Of a DNA stretch of 64,000 nucleotides, positions 60,242 through 64,000 are shown in pieces. A program made the position numbers and the translations under genes. The DNA comes from Mariniphaga sp041687255 (GTDB lineage: Bacteria > Bacteroidota > Bacteroidia > Bacteroidales > Prolixibacteraceae), in the NCBI GenBank assembly GCA_041687255.1, contig JAWLCL010000005.1:186001-250000 (forward strand), in the 5' to 3' direction. The notes under the pieces are model-generated. The model was given only the letters and a program-made list of their open reading frames with translations. It was not told where the DNA came from and did no database searches. The first letter of the stretch is position 1; each line of letters opens with the position of its first letter.

Positions 60242-61948
60242 ATGAATTTTAAAATTTATATCTATTATACTATTGCCTTAATTTTTCTTATCCCTTCGTA
60301 CGCTGGAGCCCAGCCACAGGAAGAAAAAAATGGATTTTCGTTACGAAAGTTATTTGGCATTACCCCTAAAACAGAAGAAATAATTGTTAACAGGCACATT
60401 AATTTTAACAACCTTACTGAATGGCCGGAAGAGACCAGGAAGTTTTATCGCAACCGGGAATACCATCCGGTATGGTTTGAAAACGGAGAACTTAACAATA
60501 GCGGGCAAGAGCTCATGCAAGTGTTGAAGTCCTCATGGGAAGAAGGATTGCCTGAACCAATCGTATATCTGGCTAATGTTGAAGAAGCCTTGCTTAACAT
60601 GCAAAAACGTTCAGCAGGTAGAATTTCTTTTGCTGAGGTGATTTCAGATGCAGATGTTAAGATGACACAAGCCTGGTTTGATTATGCTTCTCAAATTTCA
60701 TCAGGAGTTCTCAACCCGGAAGATTTGGATATAGTCTGGCAAATTCTGCCCGACACAGTTGATCTTGTTCCTAACCTGGAGAAAGCCATTGAGCAGGGAA
60801 CTGTCACTAAATCATTTAACAGCCTTAGACCCCGGAATGAACAATACGAACTGCTGTTAAAAGAGTTTCATCGTTTAACGGAGGTAAAGGCAAACAGAGG
60901 CTGGCCCCTGCCGGGCTCATTCCCCCCACTAAAAGAGAATGATTCACATCCTGATGTCATTCGCATTAAGAATTACCTGAATGCAACGGGCGATCTCGGT
61001 GAAAGTGATACTAAATACATAAATTCTATTGTCTACGACAGCAAACTGAGCGCTGCAGTTAAAAAATTTCAGCAAAGACATGGATTGGAACAAGACGGAA
61101 TTGCCGGGGAAGAAACCCTGAAGCAAATGAATGTGCCACTCGAATTCAGGCTTAACCAGATAAGGCTTAACATCGATCGAATCCGCTGGCAGCCCGGTGA
61201 TTTTGGTGAAAATCATATTGTTATAAACATTCCCGATTATTCCTTTAAATTCTATAAAAATGAAACAGAAATACAAGCGATGAGAGTTGTAGTGGGCAAA
61301 AATGAAAATTACACCCCTGTTCTGGAAGATACCCTACATTCCATTATCTTCAATCCTGCATGGAATGTGCCCAACAGTATTGCCACCGAAGAAATATTTC
61401 CAAAAATGCTTGAAGACACTACTTATATGAAGCGAAATAAATTCACCGTTCTGCTCGATTCATATATAAGCAAGGATACAATAGACATAATGGAATATGA
61501 CTGGTCGGAAACTTCACGCGATAGCTTTCCCTATTTCATAGTGCAGCATCCTGGTCCGTTTAATTCCCTTGGGGAAATTCAGTTTATGCTCCAAAACCAG
61601 TACAGTATTTATTTGCACGATACCCCTGCCGATCACCTCTTCAACATTGAACAACGTGATTTCAGCCATGGGTGCATCCGGCTGGAAAAGCCCGAGCAAC
61701 TGGCCATGCTGCTGCTTGGCGAACAACTGCCCACCGATACCTTGCTGAATTATTTTGCCGGAGAAGAAAAGCAGGTTATTAACCTTGAAGAAAAGATACC
61801 TGTACACATAATGTATCAAACTGCATGGGTTGAAAATAATAACCTGCACTTCAGGAAAGATGTTTATGAATTCGACAAATTGTCAATGAATTTTATGCGT
61901 TCAAATTTCCCTGAATTAGCCTGGATAATGCCTGAAAATGATGAATAA
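60242..61948 (+). CDS. L,D-transpeptidase (YcbB/LdtD-like)
   Basis: 568 residues. Signal peptide (IYYTIALIFLIPSYAGAQ), an N-terminal scaffold domain, a peptidoglycan-binding domain (SAAVKKFQQRHGLEQDGIAGEETL, about 275-300) and a C-terminal YkuD catalytic domain with HDTPADHLF and SHGCIRLE (Cys478). It makes 3-3 crosslinks between meso-diaminopimelate residues in peptidoglycan. Another YkuD-type gene follows after about 100 bp, which suggests a cell-wall group. Confidence 0.92.
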   Translation: MNFKIYIYYTIALIFLIPSYAGAQPQEEKNGFSLRKLFGITPKTEEIIVNRHINFNNLTEWPEETRKFYRNREYHPVWFENGELNNSGQELMQVLKSSWEEGLPEPIVYLANVEEALLNMQKRSAGRISFAEVISDADVKMTQAWFDYASQISSGVLNPEDLDIVWQILPDTVDLVPNLEKAIEQGTVTKSFNSLRPRNEQYELLLKEFHRLTEVKANRGWPLPGSFPPLKENDSHPDVIRIKNYLNATGDLGESDTKYINSIVYDSKLSAAVKKFQQRHGLEQDGIAGEETLKQMNVPLEFRLNQIRLNIDRIRWQPGDFGENHIVINIPDYSFKFYKNETEIQAMRVVVGKNENYTPVLEDTLHSIIFNPAWNVPNSIATEEIFPKMLEDTTYMKRNKFTVLLDSYISKDTIDIMEYDWSETSRDSFPYFIVQHPGPFNSLGEIQFMLQNQYSIYLHDTPADHLFNIEQRDFSHGCIRLEKPEQLAMLLLGEQLPTDTLLNYFAGEEKQVINLEEKIPVHIMYQTAWVENNNLHFRKDVYEFDKLSMNFMRSNFPELAWIMPENDE

Positions 61949-62051
61949 AATTGTGGTTGCAAGTGGCATGGTTATTGAATAAAACGGATAGTTTGGCAAT
62001 AATATATCGGAAACAACGTATTAATAATGAAATAAAAACATTCATACGCAC

Positions 62052-62768
62052 ATGACAAATTACTCGTTAATCAGATTTCTTTTAGCTGTTGTAATCTTAT
62101 TCACGGGCACCTCATTAAAAACTGTATCAGCCAGGGCAGGAGAATTAGATGCAACACAAATGGTGTACAGTGAACTGGCTGATAACAATCCGTCAATCCT
62201 GCCTTCAGTAGAAGTTTTCGCAATAGCATACAAGGGGCATCAAGCCCTAAAGGAAGTTCAGGGAAAAGTAAATAAAGAAATTCTTACAGTTATTGATTTC
62301 AGTTTATCCTCAAACGAAAAGCGCCTGTGGATCATTGATCTTGAACAGAATCAGGTTCTGTTCAACGATTATGTCGCACATGGAAGAAACTCGGGAAACG
62401 AAAAAGCCGGTGTATTTTCAAACACCTCAGGCTCTTATATGAGTTCAATCGGCTTTTACGTTACAGGTGATACCTATCAGGGGAAACATGGACTTTCATT
62501 GTTTTTGGAAGGAATGGATAAGGATTTTAACTGTAATGCCCGTAACAGGGCCATTGTAATGCACGGGGCCGATTATGTAAGTGCCGATTTCATAAAAAAG
62601 TACGGCAGGCTTGGCCGCAGTCTTGGTTGCCCATCGGTTTCTATGGAAATACATGAAGAGGTCATCAATACCATTAAGGATGGCAGTACCCTATTTATTT
62701 ATTATCCCGACCCGGCATTCCTCGAAAAATCAGAAACACTGAATCCAAAAATTGTTCAACCCGTTTAA
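62052..62768 (+). CDS. YkuD_2-type murein L,D-transpeptidase catalytic-domain protein
   Basis: 238 residues. Signal peptide, then the YkuD_2 family domain: VIDFSLSSNEKRLWIIDL, the conserved YVAHGRNSG, MHGADYVSADF and the catalytic GRSLGCPSVS (Cys193). The family is related to L,D-transpeptidases and may cut or crosslink murein; direct biochemical evidence is scarce. Adjacent to the YcbB-like gene on the same strand. Confidence 0.88.
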   Translation: MTNYSLIRFLLAVVILFTGTSLKTVSARAGELDATQMVYSELADNNPSILPSVEVFAIAYKGHQALKEVQGKVNKEILTVIDFSLSSNEKRLWIIDLEQNQVLFNDYVAHGRNSGNEKAGVFSNTSGSYMSSIGFYVTGDTYQGKHGLSLFLEGMDKDFNCNARNRAIVMHGADYVSADFIKKYGRLGRSLGCPSVSMEIHEEVINTIKDGSTLFIYYPDPAFLEKSETLNPKIVQPV

Positions 62769-62892
62769 TAGTGTAAAATCCGGATTTATTCGATAGCCAA
62801 CTGCTTGTTTAAAGGTCTTTCCGGCATAAAACTTTCCCCAATGCAAAATTGTTCCCATTTCAGTCAGATGCAAACACACAAAAAAAACTGAA

Positions 62893-64000
62893 ATGAAACA
62901 ACTTTATGTAACTTTGATTATTCCTTTGATCGTTGTCGGTATGCTGACAGCTCAGGAAAAAGAATTAATAATTCTTCACACAAGTGATTCGCACGGCAGA
63001 ATATTCCCGATACAGGTAACCGATCGAAATGCCACCAGCCAGATGGCCGATGAAGGAGCCAAAGAATTAATTGAATTGGCCCGTAAAGGGGAAATTGGAG
63101 GAATGGCATCCCTTGCTGCTGCTGTTAATGAGATCCGCCGCAAACACAACAGTCAAAATGTGCTGCTGGTAGATGGTGGTGATTCCTTCTCCGACGGAAT
63201 GCTTGCCAAACTTACCAAAGGTGAGGCAAATATCCGGCTTATGAACCTGCTCGGGTACGAGTTTATGGCATTGGGAAATCATGATTTTGATTTTAAAAAA
63301 GATCGTACCATGGAACTGGCTGAAAAGGCCAGCTTTCCAATGCGGGGAGCAAATGTTCTTGATGAAAAATCCGAAAAACCTTTTTTGGGTCAACCATATC
63401 TTATCATCAATAAAGGAGGTTTAAAGCTGGGGCTGATCGCAGTAGGTTACCGGAACACCCCACTGACTACTCAGAGCGATAATATTAAAAACCTTTCTTT
63501 TAAAGAAAGCAGTCAGATTTTAAAACAGTATCTCCGGGAAATAAAAGAGAAAGCAGACCTGGTGGTAGTAATTTCTCATGAAGGGCTTGCATACGATAAA
63601 AAACTTGCTGAAGAATTCGGGGAGATAGATTTGATTATTGGAGGTCATTCGCATAATGTGACCGATCGACCTGAAAAAATCAATGATACTTATGTTGTAC
63701 AGGCGTTTTCCCACGGCATGGCTTTAGGAATTACCCGTTTAACTGTAAACAAGAATAAAATAGAAAATATAGAGACAGAAGTACGCTGGCTCTGGACCGA
63801 TGAAGTGCAGCCCGACAAGGAAATTGCAAGAGAGATTGAAAAGCTGGCTGAACCTTATCGCGACACCTTATTCTCAGTAATTGGTAAAGCCAAAACTGCA
63901 ATTCCAAGAAATTACAAATCGGGAAGTCCGTTCGATTTTCTTGTCGGACAAATTATGATGGAAAAAACAGGGAGCCATGCTGCCCTGCTGCCGGGAGTAG
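62893..64000 (+). CDS. Bifunctional UDP-sugar hydrolase/5'-nucleotidase family, partial (C-terminus outside window)
   Basis: About 369 residues to the window edge. Signal peptide (MKQLYVTLIIPLIVVGMLTAQ), then a calcineurin-like metallophosphatase domain with all metal motifs: LHTSDSHGR, VDGGDSF, GNHDFDF, ISHEG and GGHSHN. The 5'-nucleotidase C-terminal domain is only starting (SGSPFDFLVGQIMMEKTG). It hydrolyses nucleotides or UDP-sugars in the periplasm. The frame is open at the right edge. Confidence 0.9.
   Translation, partial: MKQLYVTLIIPLIVVGMLTAQEKELIILHTSDSHGRIFPIQVTDRNATSQMADEGAKELIELARKGEIGGMASLAAAVNEIRRKHNSQNVLLVDGGDSFSDGMLAKLTKGEANIRLMNLLGYEFMALGNHDFDFKKDRTMELAEKASFPMRGANVLDEKSEKPFLGQPYLIINKGGLKLGLIAVGYRNTPLTTQSDNIKNLSFKESSQILKQYLREIKEKADLVVVISHEGLAYDKKLAEEFGEIDLIIGGHSHNVTDRPEKINDTYVVQAFSHGMALGITRLTVNKNKIENIETEVRWLWTDEVQPDKEIAREIEKLAEPYRDTLFSVIGKAKTAIPRNYKSGSPFDFLVGQIMMEKTGSHAALLPGV

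Overview
The window looks like the chromosome of a Bacteroidota member, probably a Bacteroidales/Marinilabiliales-type marine or sediment organism (inference). The support is: TAnnTTTG-type -7 promoter elements with TTTG or TTG about 18-20 nt upstream; many Tat-signal Gfo/Idh/MocA oxidoreductases and sugar-phosphate-isomerase-like TIM barrels; pyrophosphate-dependent phosphofructokinase; NhaC; DUF4159 and DUF255 proteins; and outer-membrane-type small barrels. I saw no rRNA, tRNA, CRISPR array, insertion sequence or prophage. Genes are cut at both edges: a PQQ dehydrogenase on the left and a 5'-nucleotidase on the right.

Layout. 1-3.9 kb: exported sugar-oxidation genes (PQQ dehydrogenase lipoprotein, TIM-barrel isomerase, Tat Gfo/Idh oxidoreductase). 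4.1-10.6 kb: an SOS-like region with a Cro/C1-type S24 regulator that keeps an Ala-Gly cleavage site and Ser/Lys dyad, a DUF4160/DUF2442 pair, about 0.9 kb of repeat-filled spacer, and a two-gene mutasome (Y-family polymerase with a clamp motif plus DnaE2-type polymerase). Palindromes overlap the -7 elements of both the regulator and the mutasome. 10.6-18.8 kb: M28 peptidase, an unknown protein, another Tat isomerase, and a 1457-residue exported repeat protein. 19.1-24.2 kb: NhaC antiporter, PhzF, alpha/beta hydrolase, AraC regulator, cyclase. 24.3-28.1 kb: a compact thiol-redox operon (NifX-like, CX6C thioredoxin-like, TrxB, OsmC, membrane thioredoxin), divergent from a Crp/Fnr-type regulator. 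One perfect 20-bp palindrome with a TGA-N6-TCA core lies between the two promoters.

28.2-37.3 kb: GtrA, CPBP protease, 1-Cys peroxiredoxin, a 114-bp hairpin built of 12-nt units, the second copy of a dispersed intergenic element, a secreted esterase, a heptamer repeat array, cellobiose phosphorylase (GH94), and a second Tat oxidoreductase/isomerase pair. 37.6-54.7 kb: mostly housekeeping and envelope genes (RsmE, DUF4159, tandem outer-membrane proteins, PFP, CNNM/CorC, prolyl oligopeptidase, DUF255, FKBP lipoprotein, cytidylate-kinase-like protein, glycosylasparaginase, ClC channel, orphan histidine kinase). 54.9-64 kb: SDR epimerase, a second orphan kinase, a regulator fusing a metal-binding HMA-like segment to an AraC DNA-binding domain, copper ATPase CopA, two L,D-transpeptidases and the partial 5'-nucleotidase.

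The strongest candidates for little-described systems are the palindrome-controlled redox operon, the S24-regulator/mutasome module, and the HMA-AraC/CopA unit.
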